Positions 53,904 to 62,663 of a DNA stretch of 64,000 bases are shown piece by piece. The position numbers and the translations under genes are program-made. The notes below the pieces were generated by a model. The model saw nothing but the letters and a program-made list of their open reading frames with translations. It searched no databases and was not told the DNA's origin. Origin of the DNA: Streptomyces sp. NBC_01465. GTDB lineage: Bacteria > Actinomycetota > Actinomycetes > Streptomycetales > Streptomycetaceae. The stretch's first letter is position 1. Each line of letters opens with the position of its first letter. The stretch covers positions 2,294,001-2,358,000 of the forward strand of contig NZ_CP109467.1 in the NCBI RefSeq assembly GCF_036227325.1. Direction: 5' to 3'.

Positions 53904-54092
53904 ATGCTCGCATTCGTAGCGGCCGTGCTTTTCGCGATCGCGTTCATCATCCATGTCACGGAGACATCCACGGATCTGGTCTTCGCACCGACGAGCCTGA
54001 TGTTCCTCGGCCTCGCCCTCCTCGCCCTGCACGTGGGCGGAATCGGGACCGGCTGGGCGGCCAGGGGCCGCAGCCGGAGCCGCAGGCGCTGA
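53904..54092 (+). CDS. Small two-helix membrane protein
   Basis: A 62-residue protein with two hydrophobic helices (LAFVAAVLFAIAFIIHVTET and LMFLGLALLALHVGGIGTGW) and a strongly basic C-terminus (RGRSRSRRR). AGGGAGAAA precedes the ATG at a good distance and a perfect 22-base terminator follows, supporting that it is a real gene. Function unknown. Confidence 0.75.
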   Translation: MLAFVAAVLFAIAFIIHVTETSTDLVFAPTSLMFLGLALLALHVGGIGTGWAARGRSRSRRR

Positions 54093-54135
54093 CCGCCGCC
54101 ACCGACGGTGATCCGATCAGTGCGTACACGACTCA

Positions 54136-54184
54136 GCGGTCCGCGAAGACCCCCGCCCGTCCGGCGGGGGTCTTCGCGGACCGC
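54136..54184. terminator. Very strong terminator hairpin
   Basis: A perfect 22-base stem with a five-base loop lies between the convergent small membrane protein genes at 53904 and 54199. It can terminate transcription on both strands. Confidence 0.9.
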
Positions 54185-54198
54185 ATCAGGGTGAACCT

Positions 54199-54486
54199 CT
54201 ACGAATGGTTGACCCGCCCGGCCACCGCATGGCCGATCAGCAGGTAGACGACCGCGGGCAGACCGAAGTTGAGCACGGTGCGCCAGTTGGCCGAGTCGAC
54301 GGTGAACAGGTCACGGGACCATCCCGCGAGCCAGTTCGCCGAGTCGTGGACCCAGTCGACCAGGTTGTTGGCCGGGTTGGCCTTGAAGAGATAGAAGGCG
54401 ATCCACAGGATCAGGATCAGTGCCGCGATGTCGGCGACGATGAGAATGACCGTTGCCGCGGGGTTTCCGCCATAGCGTCTGGACAT
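54199..54486 (-). CDS. Small membrane protein
   Basis: A 95-residue protein with two hydrophobic segments: TVILIVADIAALILILWIAFYLF (about 11-33) and a C-terminal one (LNFGLPAVVYLLIGHAVAG). Between them is a Trp-rich amphipathic loop (WVHDSANWLAGWSRDLF). ATG at 54486 is the first methionine after the divergent promoter; longer open frames upstream overlap the divergent gene antisense. Function unknown; such proteins are common in actinomycetes. Confidence 0.75.
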   Translation of the reverse strand: MSRRYGGNPAATVILIVADIAALILILWIAFYLFKANPANNLVDWVHDSANWLAGWSRDLFTVDSANWRTVLNFGLPAVVYLLIGHAVAGRVNHS

Positions 54487-54546
54487 ACTCGACGAGTTGC
54501 CTCGAACAGCGAGTCGAAACCTGCCCGCCTGTGATCCCCTGGCCCG

Positions 54547-55014
54547 GTGGAAGCTGTAGCAGTGAGTGTCATCGCCGTACTGGGGACCCTGATAGGCGCG
54601 GGGTCCACGTACTACTTCCAGCGCAAGGCCCAGGAGCGCTCCGAGGCGTTCACGCGCGACGAGCGCCTGCGCCAGGAGCGCATCGACGCCTTCAGCACGT
54701 ACGCGGGCGCACTCCTCAACTACCGCCGGGTCCTGGTCTTCCGCTGGTTCGTCCGCCACGAGGGCCGCTTCGCGGAGGACACCCCGGAGCTGCTGAACGA
54801 GACGTACACCAAGCGGTACGCGGCCCAGGAAGCCATGTTCCGCGCCCAGATGGTCGGCAACAGCCCCGAGCTCACCGCGCTGGCCGAACGGGCGATGGAG
54901 CAGATCACCGAGCTCCACCGGATCGACGACCGAGAGGCCCTGGACGAGGCCCGCGACCGCACCCGCCAGTCCATCCGCGACCTGGTGGCCGCGGTGGCAC
55001 CGCACCTCCGGTGA
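54547..55014 (+). CDS. Uncharacterised membrane-anchored helical protein
   Basis: A 155-residue protein with one N-terminal hydrophobic segment (VSVIAVLGTLIGAGSTYYF) followed by a long charged helical region (QRKAQERSEAFTRDERLRQERIDAFS...). A coiled-coil cytoplasmic domain is likely. GTG starts at 54547 and 54562 are both possible. It is divergent from the small membrane protein gene and lies just upstream of the tRNA genes. No known family recognised. Confidence 0.7.
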   Translation: MEAVAVSVIAVLGTLIGAGSTYYFQRKAQERSEAFTRDERLRQERIDAFSTYAGALLNYRRVLVFRWFVRHEGRFAEDTPELLNETYTKRYAAQEAMFRAQMVGNSPELTALAERAMEQITELHRIDDREALDEARDRTRQSIRDLVAAVAPHLR

Positions 55015-55080
55015 TCAGCCGGCCGGTGGGGCTCTCTGCGTTCTGCCTGCTGGAAACGTTCCTGCAGGAACGTCCCGAAG

Positions 55081-55154
55081 TGGGGCGGGTGGGACTCGAA
55101 CCCACGGCCGACGGATTATGAGTCCGCTGCTCTAACCGGCTGAGCTACCGCCCC
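55081..55154 (-). tRNA. tRNA with CAT anticodon (tRNA-Ile2 or elongator tRNA-Met)
   Basis: A complete 74-base cloverleaf: acceptor GGGGCGG/CCGCCCC, D-arm GCTC...GAGC, anticodon loop CTCATAA, T-arm GTGGG-TTCGAGT-CCCAC, discriminator A, with no encoded CCA. The acceptor and anticodon-arm sequence look closer to lysidine-modified tRNA-Ile2 than to elongator tRNA-Met, whose acceptor normally begins GGC. Deciding needs comparison with the other CAT tRNAs of the genome. Confidence 0.9.
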
Positions 55155-55306
55155 TTACGGCGCGTCGCGCACACTTGTGCGCGCCGTCTGCCGCAGCATA
55201 GCCGCTCATACGATCTCCTGCCTCGGATGGTCGGCTTCGCATGACCATGAGGACTCCGGGGAGGTCCGGGCGGTTGCGCAGGGCCCGGAAAGTCACCCGA
55301 AAAAGC

Positions 55307-55336
55307 GGAAGAGGGGCCCTCTCGGGCCCCTCTTCC
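55307..55336 (-). terminator. Terminator downstream of the tRNA-Asn genes
   Basis: A perfect 13-base stem (GGAAGAGGGGCCC and complement) with a four-base loop, followed on the minus strand by GCTTTTT. This is a classical intrinsic terminator for the tRNA-Asn transcript. Confidence 0.85.
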
Positions 55337-55344
55337 GTCTTGTG

Positions 55345-55417
55345 CTCCCCCGACTGGACTCGAACCAGTAACCCTCCGGTTAACAGCCGAATGCTCTGCC
55401 AATTGAGCTACAGGGGA
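55345..55417 (-). tRNA. tRNA-Asn (GTT), distal copy
   Basis: A 73-base cloverleaf: acceptor TCCCCTG/CGGGGGA, discriminator G, anticodon loop CTGTTAA (anticodon GTT), T-arm ACTGG-TTCGAGT-CCAGT. It differs from the copy at 55423 only in the anticodon stem and variable-region bases (TTCGG/CCGGA here, GCCGG/CCGGC there). Confidence 0.96.
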
Positions 55418-55422
55418 TCGCG

Positions 55423-55495
55423 CTCCCCCGACTGGACTCGAACCAGTAACCTGCCGGTTAACAGCCGGCTGCTCTGCCAATTGAGCTACAGGGGA
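55423..55495 (-). tRNA. tRNA-Asn (GTT), proximal copy
   Basis: A 73-base cloverleaf with anticodon GTT, five bases upstream of the second tRNA-Asn gene on the minus strand, so both are processed from one transcript. The anticodon stem (GCCGG/CCGGC) is fully paired, unlike the G-T-containing stem in the other copy. Confidence 0.96.
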
Positions 55496-55668
55496 TTGCT
55501 GCGTTGCCTCGAACGTACCTACCTCGGGTGTTCCCGGAGGGCGTGCGTTCGCTGCGACACATACATTAGCGCAAGCAGGGGGGTGCTCCGCCAATCGGTT
55601 CCGCCCCGGGTGATCAGGGGCGCCGCCGGGTAGGCGGTCGGCACCGACTCAGGGAAGGGTGGCTCGCC

Positions 55669-55989
55669 ATGCGGTACAAGCTCACGTTCGTCGCCGGACT
55701 GGCTCTCGGGTACGTGATCGGGACCCGGGCCGGCAGGGAGCGCTACGAACAGCTGAAGAAGTCCGCGCGCCAGGTCGCGCAGAATCCGGCCGTGCGCAAC
55801 ACCGTCGAGTCCGCGGCCCAGACCGGGCGCGAGGCGGCGGGCAAGGCGTACCACTCGGTCAGCGACAAGGTCGGGGAGAAGTTCGGCGAGGTCGGGGAGA
55901 AGATGCCCGCCTCGGTGGCCGCCCGGGTCCGGTCACTGAAGGAGCGCAGCGGTGCCGGTGAGGACGACTGGGGTACCAGCAACACCTGA
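55669..55989 (+). CDS. YtxH-like small membrane-anchored protein
   Basis: A 106-residue protein: one N-terminal hydrophobic segment with a GYVIGTRAGRERYEQLKK motif typical of YtxH-like proteins, then a charged helical region. GGGAAGGG precedes the ATG at 55669. The family is often stress-linked, but its role is unclear. The kinase-like gene follows after 29 bases. Confidence 0.82.
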   Translation: MRYKLTFVAGLALGYVIGTRAGRERYEQLKKSARQVAQNPAVRNTVESAAQTGREAAGKAYHSVSDKVGEKFGEVGEKMPASVAARVRSLKERSGAGEDDWGTSNT

Positions 55990-56018
55990 GGTGGCCGGGG
56001 TGCGGCACAATCACCCGC

Positions 56019-57464
56019 ATGGGGATAGTCGCCGGTCTTGACAGCTCTTCCGCGTTCACGCGCATCGTCGTCTGCGATACGGACACGGGCGCCGTGCTGC
56101 GCCAGGGGTACGCACCCCACCCCGTGGAGGCGAAGGCCACGGAGGTCGATCCGCAGGCCTGGCTGCTCTCGCTGGGCGAGGCCGCGGGCGGCGGCCTGCT
56201 CGAGGGCGTCCAGGCCATCGGGGTCTCCGCTCAGCAGCACGGGCTCGTGCCGCTGGACCGGCAGGGCAATCTCGTACGGCCCGCTCTCGTCGGCAATGAC
56301 AAACGTGCGCAGGTCGCCGCCGCTGATCTGGTGGATCTGCTGGGGGGCAAGCAGGCCTGGGCCGAGGCCGTCGGTTCCGTACCGCAGTCTCCGCAGCCCA
56401 TAGCGAAGCTTCGCTGGATGGCCCGGCACGAGCCGGAGAACGCCGCGAAGGTGGCTGCCGTGATGCAGCCGCACGACTGGCTGGTGTGGCAGCTGCTCGG
56501 GCGTCCGGCCCGGCGGATCACCGACCGGGGGGCAGCTTCGGGGACCGGGTTCTGGTCCGCGGAGACCGGGGCCTGGCGGCCCGATCTCGTGGAGCTGGCG
56601 CTGGGGCACCAGGCCGCGCTGCCCGAGGTGCTCGGTCCGAGCGAGTCTGCCGGCACCACCCCCGAGGGGCTGCTGATCTCGGCAGGGACCGGGGAGACCA
56701 TGGCCGCCGCCTTCGGGCTCGGGGTGGAGGTCGGGGATGTTGTCGTTTCGCTGGGGGCCTCCGGGTCCGTGATGGCCGTGCACCATGAGGCGCTGGCCGA
56801 CCCGAGCGGGATCATCACCTCGTTCGCCGATGCCACCGGGATGCATCTGCCGGTGGTGCATACGCTCAACGCCGTACGCGCGCTGCGCGGGACTGCTGAG
56901 TTGTTGGGTGTCGACAGTCTTGAGGAGCTTTCCGAGCTGGCGTTGAAGTCGACTCCCGGGGCCTCGGGGCTGGTGCTGCTGCCGTATCTGGAGGGCGAGC
57001 GGACGCCTCGGCTTCCGCACGCCGCGGGCACGCTGTCGGGGCTGCGGCGGGAGTCCATGAAGCGCGAGCATCTCGCGCGGGCCGCCTTCGAGGGCATGCT
57101 GTGCTCGTTGGCCGATGCCATGGACGTCCTGCGGGAGCGGGGCGTGGAGGTGCGGCGGGTGTTCCTGCTGGGTGCGGCCGCCGAGCTCGGTGCCGTACAG
57201 GCCTGCGCGCCCTCGCTCTTCGGGGCGCAGGTCGTCGTGCCGCAGCCCGCGGACTACGCGGCGATCGGTGCCGCCCGGCAGGCCGCGTGGGCGCTCGGGG
57301 TGGCCGAGGGGACGCTCGACGCGGCGACTCCGCCGTCCTGGCAGGGGGCCGCGGCCCAGGTGCTGGAGGCCGGCGACGAGATGGCCGTGGGGAAGGCGGT
57401 GCGTCAGCAGTACGTCGCCACGCGTGACCAGATCCACCCCGATGCCTTCGGGGAGACGGCCTGA
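56019..57464 (+). CDS. FGGY family carbohydrate kinase (xylulokinase-like) with altered catalytic motifs
   Basis: A 481-residue FGGY-fold protein. The N-terminal phosphate loop is GLDSSSAFTRIVV, with QQHGLVPLD, ASGTGFW and the FGGY segment ARAAFEGMLCSLADA. Two key places differ from xylulokinases. The catalytic Asp of the GGGDNA motif aligns with Glu226 (AGTGETMAAAFG). The adenine-site GGGARS motif reads LGAAAELGA. It may be a weak kinase, use another nucleotide or act as a pseudokinase. No xylose isomerase or other pentose gene is adjacent, unlike typical xylB genes. Confidence 0.85.
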   Translation: MGIVAGLDSSSAFTRIVVCDTDTGAVLRQGYAPHPVEAKATEVDPQAWLLSLGEAAGGGLLEGVQAIGVSAQQHGLVPLDRQGNLVRPALVGNDKRAQVAAADLVDLLGGKQAWAEAVGSVPQSPQPIAKLRWMARHEPENAAKVAAVMQPHDWLVWQLLGRPARRITDRGAASGTGFWSAETGAWRPDLVELALGHQAALPEVLGPSESAGTTPEGLLISAGTGETMAAAFGLGVEVGDVVVSLGASGSVMAVHHEALADPSGIITSFADATGMHLPVVHTLNAVRALRGTAELLGVDSLEELSELALKSTPGASGLVLLPYLEGERTPRLPHAAGTLSGLRRESMKREHLARAAFEGMLCSLADAMDVLRERGVEVRRVFLLGAAAELGAVQACAPSLFGAQVVVPQPADYAAIGAARQAAWALGVAEGTLDAATPPSWQGAAAQVLEAGDEMAVGKAVRQQYVATRDQIHPDAFGETA

Positions 57465-57570
57465 GGGGCGGGTTCTTGACCCGCGCTTGAGGAAAACGGT
57501 TCGAGGTTGGGGCGCCCCGTGGCGGAAAATGGGGTGACCTCACGATCTTGTCGACTCCGAGAGACTGCGC

Positions 57571-59310
57571 GTGCTCATAAAACTCCTGCGGACCTACCTG
57601 CGTCCGTACAAGAAACCGATGGCACTGCTGGCGCTGCTGCAGCTGCTGCAGACGAGCGCCACCCTGTATCTGCCGACCCTCAACGCCGACATCATCGACA
57701 AGGGTGTCGTGAAGGGGGATTCCGGCTACATCCTGACCTTCGGTGGCGTCATGATCGCCATCAGTCTCATCCAGGTCGTGTGCAACATGGGCGCGGTCTA
57801 CTACGGCGCACGGACCGCGGCCGCGGTCGGACGGGATCTGCGGGCCGGGATCTTCGACCGGGTGCAGTCGTTCTCCGCGCGGGAGGTCGGGCACTTCGGA
57901 GCTCCGTCGCTGATCACGCGCACCACCAATGACGTCCAGCAGGTCCAGATGCTGGTGCTGATGGCCTTCACGCTGATGGCCTCCGCGCCGATCATGTGCG
58001 TCGGCGCGATCATCATGGCGCTGGGTCAGGACGTGCCGCTGTCGCTGGTGCTCGTCGCGGTGCTTCCCGTGATGCTGACCGCCGTTTCGCTCATCGTGCG
58101 GAAGATGCGGCCGCTGTTCCGGACCATGCAGGTGCGGCTCGACACCGTGAACCGGGTGCTGCGTGAGCAGATCACCGGGAACCGTGTGATCCGGGCCTTT
58201 GTGCGGGACGGGTACGAGAAGGAGCGCTTCCGGGGCGCCAACGCCGAGCTGACCGAGGTGTCGCTGGGCACCGGGCGGCTGATGGCGCTGATGTTCCCGA
58301 CCGTCATGACGGTGGTGAACGTCTCCAGCATCGCCGTGGTGTGGTTCGGGGCGCACCGCATCGACAGCGGCGCGATGCAGATCGGGGCGCTGACCGCGTT
58401 CCTCGCGTATCTGATGCAGATCGTGATGTCCGTGATGATGGCCACCTTCATGTTCATGATGGTGCCGCGCGCCGAGGTGTGTGCCGAGCGCATCGAGGAG
58501 GTCCTCGCGACCGATTCGAGTGTGGTGCCGCCGGCGAAGGCGGACGCCGTCTTCGAGCTGGCCCGGCACGGTCATCTGGCCGTACGGGGAGCCGACTTCA
58601 AGTACCCGGGGGCCGAGGCGTCCGTGCTGCGGAGCGTCGAGCTGGAGGCCAGACCCGGGGAGACGACCGCGGTGATCGGGTCCACGGGCAGCGGGAAGTC
58701 GACGCTGCTCGGTCTTGTGCCGCGGCTGTTCGACGTGACCGGCGGTGAGGTGCTGGTCGACGGGGTCGACGTACGGACGCTGGATCCTGTGCTGCTGGCG
58801 AAGACCGTTTCGCTCGTGCCGCAGAAGCCGTATCTGTTTTCGGGGACTGTGGCCACCAATCTTCGGTACGGGAATCCCGACGCGACCGACGAGGAGCTGT
58901 GGCACGCGCTCGACGTGGCGCAGGCCAAGGGGTTCGTGGAGAAGCTGGAGGGCGGGCTGGGCGCGCCCATCGCCCAGGGCGGGACCAATGTCTCGGGCGG
59001 GCAGCGGCAGCGGCTGGCGATTGCCAGGACGCTCGTGGCCCGGCCTGAGATTTATCTGTTCGACGATTCCTTTTCGGCGCTGGACTACGCGACCGATGCT
59101 GCTCTGCGGGCTGCGCTGCGGAGGGAGACCGCCGAGGCGACTGTGGTCATCGTGGCTCAGCGGGTCTCGACGATTCGCGACGCCGACCGGATCGTCGTCA
59201 TGGACGAGGGGCGGGTCGTCGGTACGGGACGTCATCACGAGCTGATGGCCGGCAATGAGACGTACCGGGAGATCGTGCTCTCCCAGCTGACCGAGGCGGA
59301 GGCAGCCTGA
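57571..59310 (+). CDS. ABC exporter half-transporter, degenerate-site subunit
   Basis: A 579-residue membrane-domain/ATPase half-transporter with six membrane helices and a C-terminal cassette. Walker A is GSTGSGKST and the signature is canonical (NVSGGQRQR). The catalytic Glu after Walker B is Asp499 (LFDDSFSALD) and the H-loop His is Gln530 (VAQRVST). It pairs with the next gene product, as in BmrCD- or TM287/288-type heterodimers, for export of drugs, lipids or peptides. GTG start at 57571; the partner's ATG overlaps its stop by one base. Confidence 0.92.
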   Translation: MLIKLLRTYLRPYKKPMALLALLQLLQTSATLYLPTLNADIIDKGVVKGDSGYILTFGGVMIAISLIQVVCNMGAVYYGARTAAAVGRDLRAGIFDRVQSFSAREVGHFGAPSLITRTTNDVQQVQMLVLMAFTLMASAPIMCVGAIIMALGQDVPLSLVLVAVLPVMLTAVSLIVRKMRPLFRTMQVRLDTVNRVLREQITGNRVIRAFVRDGYEKERFRGANAELTEVSLGTGRLMALMFPTVMTVVNVSSIAVVWFGAHRIDSGAMQIGALTAFLAYLMQIVMSVMMATFMFMMVPRAEVCAERIEEVLATDSSVVPPAKADAVFELARHGHLAVRGADFKYPGAEASVLRSVELEARPGETTAVIGSTGSGKSTLLGLVPRLFDVTGGEVLVDGVDVRTLDPVLLAKTVSLVPQKPYLFSGTVATNLRYGNPDATDEELWHALDVAQAKGFVEKLEGGLGAPIAQGGTNVSGGQRQRLAIARTLVARPEIYLFDDSFSALDYATDAALRAALRRETAEATVVIVAQRVSTIRDADRIVVMDEGRVVGTGRHHELMAGNETYREIVLSQLTEAEAA

Positions 59311-61238
59311 TGGCCGGTCCTGGTGGACGCATGATGATGGGCCCGACGCAGAAGTCCATGGACTTCAAGGCGTCGGGCAAGCGGCTGGTGCGAATGCTCG
59401 CGCAGGAGCGGGCCGCGCTGGCCGGGATGATCTTCGCGGTGATCTGCAGCGTCGCGCTGTCGGTGGTCGGGCCGAAGATCCTGGGGCGGGCGACCGACCT
59501 GGTCTTCGCGGGGATCGTCGGACGGCAGATGCCGTCGGGGGTCACCAAGGCGCAGGCGCTGGAGAATCTGCGGAGCAAGGGGCAGGGCGGGCTCGCGGAC
59601 ATGCTCGCGGGGACCGACTTCACCCCAGGGCAGGGCATCGACTTCGACAAGATCGGGGCCGTACTGCTCGCTGCGCTGGGGATCTTTGTGGCCGCGGGGC
59701 TGTTGATGCTCGTTGCCACGCGGTTGACCGCACGGATCGTCAACGCGATGGTCTACCGGATGCGCGAGGACATCCAGGCGAAGCTGTCGCGGCTGCCGCT
59801 GTCGTACTTCGACAAGGCCAAGCGCGGTGAGGTGCTGAGCCGGACGACCAATGACGTCGACAACATCGGTCAGACGATGCAGCAGACGATGGGGCAGCTG
59901 ATCAACTCGCTGCTCACCATCGTGGGCGTGCTGATCATGATGTTCTCGATCTCGTGGCTGCTGGCGCTCGTCGCACTGGTGACCGTGCCGCTGTCCGTCT
60001 TTGTGGCGGCGCGGGTCGGGAAGAGGTCGCAGCCTCAGTTCGTACAGCAGTGGAAGGTCACCGGGAAGCTCAACGCCCATGTGGAGGAGATGTACACCGG
60101 CCATGCGCTGGTGAAGGTCTTCGGGCGGCAGGACGAGTCGGCCGAGCTCTTCAAGGAGCAGAACGACGCGCTGTACGAGGCCGGGTTCAAGGCGCAGTTC
60201 AACAGCGGGATCATGCAGCCGCTGATGATGTTCGTCAGCAACCTGAACTATGTGCTGGTGGCTGTGGTGGGTGGGCTCAGGGTCGCCAGTGGATCGCTGT
60301 CCATCGGTGATGTGCAGGCCTTCATCCAGTACTCGCGGCAGTTCTCGATGCCGCTGACCCAGGTCGCCTCGATGGCGAACCTGGTGCAGTCGGGTGTGGC
60401 CTCTGCCGAGCGGATCTTCGAGCTTCTCGACGCGGAGGAGCAGGAGGCCGATGTGGATTCGGCGGGGCTTCCGCAGGAGGTCCTGGGCAGTGTCTCGCTG
60501 GAGAAGGTGGCCTTCCGGTACGAGAAGGACAAGCCGCTGATCGAGGACCTGTCGCTGGCTGTCGAGCCGGGGCACACGGTCGCGATCGTGGGGCCGACGG
60601 GTGCGGGCAAGACCACGCTGGTCAATCTGCTGATGCGGTTCTACGAGGTCACCGGTGGGCGGATCGCCCTGGACGGTGTCGACATCGCGAAGATGTCCCG
60701 TGAGGAACTGCGGTCCGGGATAGGGATGGTGCTGCAGGACACGTGGCTGTTCGGCGGGTCCATTGCCGACAACATCGCCTACGGGGCGGCTCCTTCGCAG
60801 AAGGTGACGCGCGAGGAGATCGAGGAGGCGGCTCGGGCCGCGCATGCGGACCGGTTCATCCGGACGCTGCCGGACGGGTACGACACCGTGATCGACGACG
60901 AGGGGACGGGGGTCAGCGCGGGTGAGAAGCAGCTGATCACGATCGCTCGGGCGTTCCTTTCGGACCCGGTGATTCTGGTGCTCGACGAAGCGACCAGTTC
61001 TGTCGACACGCGGACCGAGGTGCTGATCCAGAAGGCGATGGCGCGGCTGGCTCACGGGCGGACGTCGTTTGTGATCGCGCACCGGCTGTCCACGATTCGC
61101 GATGCGGATGTGATTCTGGTGATGGAGAACGGGTCGATCGTCGAACAGGGCTCGCACGAGGAGCTGTTGGCGGCGGAGGGCGCGTATGCGCGGCTGTACG
61201 CGGCGCAGTTCGCGCAGGCGGTCGCGGAGGTGGACTAG
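59310..61238 (+). CDS. ABC exporter half-transporter, catalytic subunit
   Basis: A 642-residue half-transporter with an extra extracellular insertion of about 60 residues between helices 1 and 2 (PSGVTKAQALENLRSKGQGG...). Walker A GPTGAGKTT, Walker B ILVLDEATSSVD and H-loop VIAHRLST are canonical, but the signature is degenerate (GVSAGEKQL). With the neighbouring subunit this leaves one competent ATP site (this Walker A/B plus the partner's SGGQ) and one degenerate site. Overlap with the preceding gene ensures balanced synthesis. Confidence 0.94.
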   Translation: MAGPGGRMMMGPTQKSMDFKASGKRLVRMLAQERAALAGMIFAVICSVALSVVGPKILGRATDLVFAGIVGRQMPSGVTKAQALENLRSKGQGGLADMLAGTDFTPGQGIDFDKIGAVLLAALGIFVAAGLLMLVATRLTARIVNAMVYRMREDIQAKLSRLPLSYFDKAKRGEVLSRTTNDVDNIGQTMQQTMGQLINSLLTIVGVLIMMFSISWLLALVALVTVPLSVFVAARVGKRSQPQFVQQWKVTGKLNAHVEEMYTGHALVKVFGRQDESAELFKEQNDALYEAGFKAQFNSGIMQPLMMFVSNLNYVLVAVVGGLRVASGSLSIGDVQAFIQYSRQFSMPLTQVASMANLVQSGVASAERIFELLDAEEQEADVDSAGLPQEVLGSVSLEKVAFRYEKDKPLIEDLSLAVEPGHTVAIVGPTGAGKTTLVNLLMRFYEVTGGRIALDGVDIAKMSREELRSGIGMVLQDTWLFGGSIADNIAYGAAPSQKVTREEIEEAARAAHADRFIRTLPDGYDTVIDDEGTGVSAGEKQLITIARAFLSDPVILVLDEATSSVDTRTEVLIQKAMARLAHGRTSFVIAHRLSTIRDADVILVMENGSIVEQGSHEELLAAEGAYARLYAAQFAQAVAEVD

Positions 61239-61263
61239 GGAGTGGGGCGGAGCTTCGCTCACT

Positions 61264-61302
61264 GCGCCCCCGTACGCGACCTCAGGCCGCGTACGGGGGC
61301 GC
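61264..61302. terminator. Bidirectional terminator between exporter and sigma factor genes
   Basis: A perfect 15-base stem (GCGCCCCCGTACGCG and complement) with a nine-base loop. Its left arm and loop resemble part of intergenic repeats A and B (CCCCCGTACGCGACCT). It separates two convergent genes. Confidence 0.82.
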
Positions 61303-61306
61303 ACCC

Positions 61307-62590
61307 TTAGTCCAGGTAACCCCGCAGCTGGTCCGCGAAGGCGTGGTCGCGGAGCTTGTTCAGGGTCTTCGACTCGATCTGGCGGATCCGTTCGCGCGTG
61401 ACGCCGAAGATCCTGCCGATCTCCTCCAGCGTGCGGGGGCGGCCGTCCGCCAGGCCGTAGCGGAGTTGGACCACCTTGCGTTCGCGTTCGCCGAGGGTGG
61501 AGAGGACCGCTTCCAGGTGTTCGCGGAGGAGCAGGAACGCCGCTGATTCGACCGGCGACGCCGCATCCCCGTCCTCGATCAGGTCGCCCAGCGCCACGTC
61601 GTCCTCCTCGCCCACGGGGGCGTGCAGGCTGACCGGTTCCTGGGCCAGGCGCAGGACTTCGCTGACGCGCTCGGCCGTGAGGTCCAGCTGGCCGGCGACC
61701 TCCTCGGGGGTCGGTTCGTAGCCCCGTTCCTGGAGCATGCGGCGCTGGACGCGGACCACTCGGTTGATCAACTCGACCACGTGGACCGGGACTCGTATCG
61801 TCCTGGCCTGGTCGGCCAGGGCGCGGGACATGGCCTGGCGGATCCACCAGGTCGCGTACGTGGAGAACTTGTAGCCGCGCGCGTAGTCGAACTTCTCGAC
61901 CGCCCTGATCAGGCCCAGGTTTCCCTCCTGGACGAGGTCGAGCATGGTCAGGCCGCGGCCCACGTAGCGCTTGGCGACGGAGACGACCAGGCGGAGGTTG
62001 GCTTCGATGAGGCGGCGCTTGGCCATGCGGCCGATCACCACCAACTTGTCCAGGTCCACGGCCAGTTGGGAGTCCGGGTCCGGAGTCGTCGCCAGTTTCT
62101 CCTCGGCGAAGAGGCCCGCTTCGACCTTGCGGGCGAGGTCCACCTCCTCGGCCGCGGTGAGGAGTGGGATGCGGCCGATCTCGCGTAAGTACTGGCGGAA
62201 GAGATCGGAGGAGGGGCCTCCGGTGTCCGCACGGTTGCGGCTGGGTTCGGGAGGCTCGGGGACCTCTTCCTCCTCCATGACGGCCTCGGCGGGTGCGTCC
62301 GGTTCGCTCTCCGGTTCCGCTTCGGGATGGTGAGCGGCCCTGCTCTGCGCGGGGACTGCCGTGACCACGTCGTTGTCGGTCAGGGTCTGGGTCTGCACGG
62401 GTGCGACCTCCAGGGTTCTCGCTGCCGGATCGGGGGCGTGCGGCAGCGGGACATGGGCGGCCGAGCCGCCGTCCGTCCCGTACACGATGAGCGGATCCGC
62501 GGGGGTGAAATGCCCACTGTCAGTGGGCCGGCCGCGCTCCGAGGACTCAGGCACCGCAACCCAGTGTGGGGTACGACACATCGCCGCCAC
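61307..62590 (-). CDS. hrdA: Principal-type RNA polymerase sigma factor, sigma-70 group (HrdA-like)
   Basis: A sigma-70 group 1/2 factor of 427 residues from the longest start. Region 1.2 is [17 protein letters not shown]; regions 2.1-2.4 contain [41 protein letters not shown] (with typical -10 recognition residues). Region 3 is [20 protein letters not shown] and region 4.2 is [21 protein letters not shown]. The N-terminal 115 residues are low-complexity and acidic, far shorter than in HrdB. GTG 62590, ATG 62581 and GTG 62554 are possible starts; none has a good ribosome binding site. Its place downstream of dnaG points to HrdA. Confidence 0.88.
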   Translation of the reverse strand: MAAMCRTPHWVAVPESSERGRPTDSGHFTPADPLIVYGTDGGSAAHVPLPHAPDPAARTLEVAPVQTQTLTDNDVVTAVPAQSRAAHHPEAEPESEPDAPAEAVMEEEEVPEPPEPSRNRADTGGPSSDLFRQYLREIGRIPLLTAAEEVDLARKVEAGLFAEEKLATTPDPDSQLAVDLDKLVVIGRMAKRRLIEANLRLVVSVAKRYVGRGLTMLDLVQEGNLGLIRAVEKFDYARGYKFSTYATWWIRQAMSRALADQARTIRVPVHVVELINRVVRVQRRMLQERGYEPTPEEVAGQLDLTAERVSEVLRLAQEPVSLHAPVGEEDDVALGDLIEDGDAASPVESAAFLLLREHLEAVLSTLGERERKVVQLRYGLADGRPRTLEEIGRIFGVTRERIRQIESKTLNKLRDHAFADQLRGYLD

Positions 62591-62663
62591 GAGGGGCGTG
62601 CGGTGACTTTTTGAGTCCGCGCTGTAACCGGGCGGTTACCGGGGTGGGGGCGGAGGGGCCGGG

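Noticed and set aside
55345..55495. tRNA-associated integration site (attB) with a mobile element
   Set aside because: No integrase, no repeated tRNA 3' end beyond the natural tandem copy, and neighbouring genes look like core genes.
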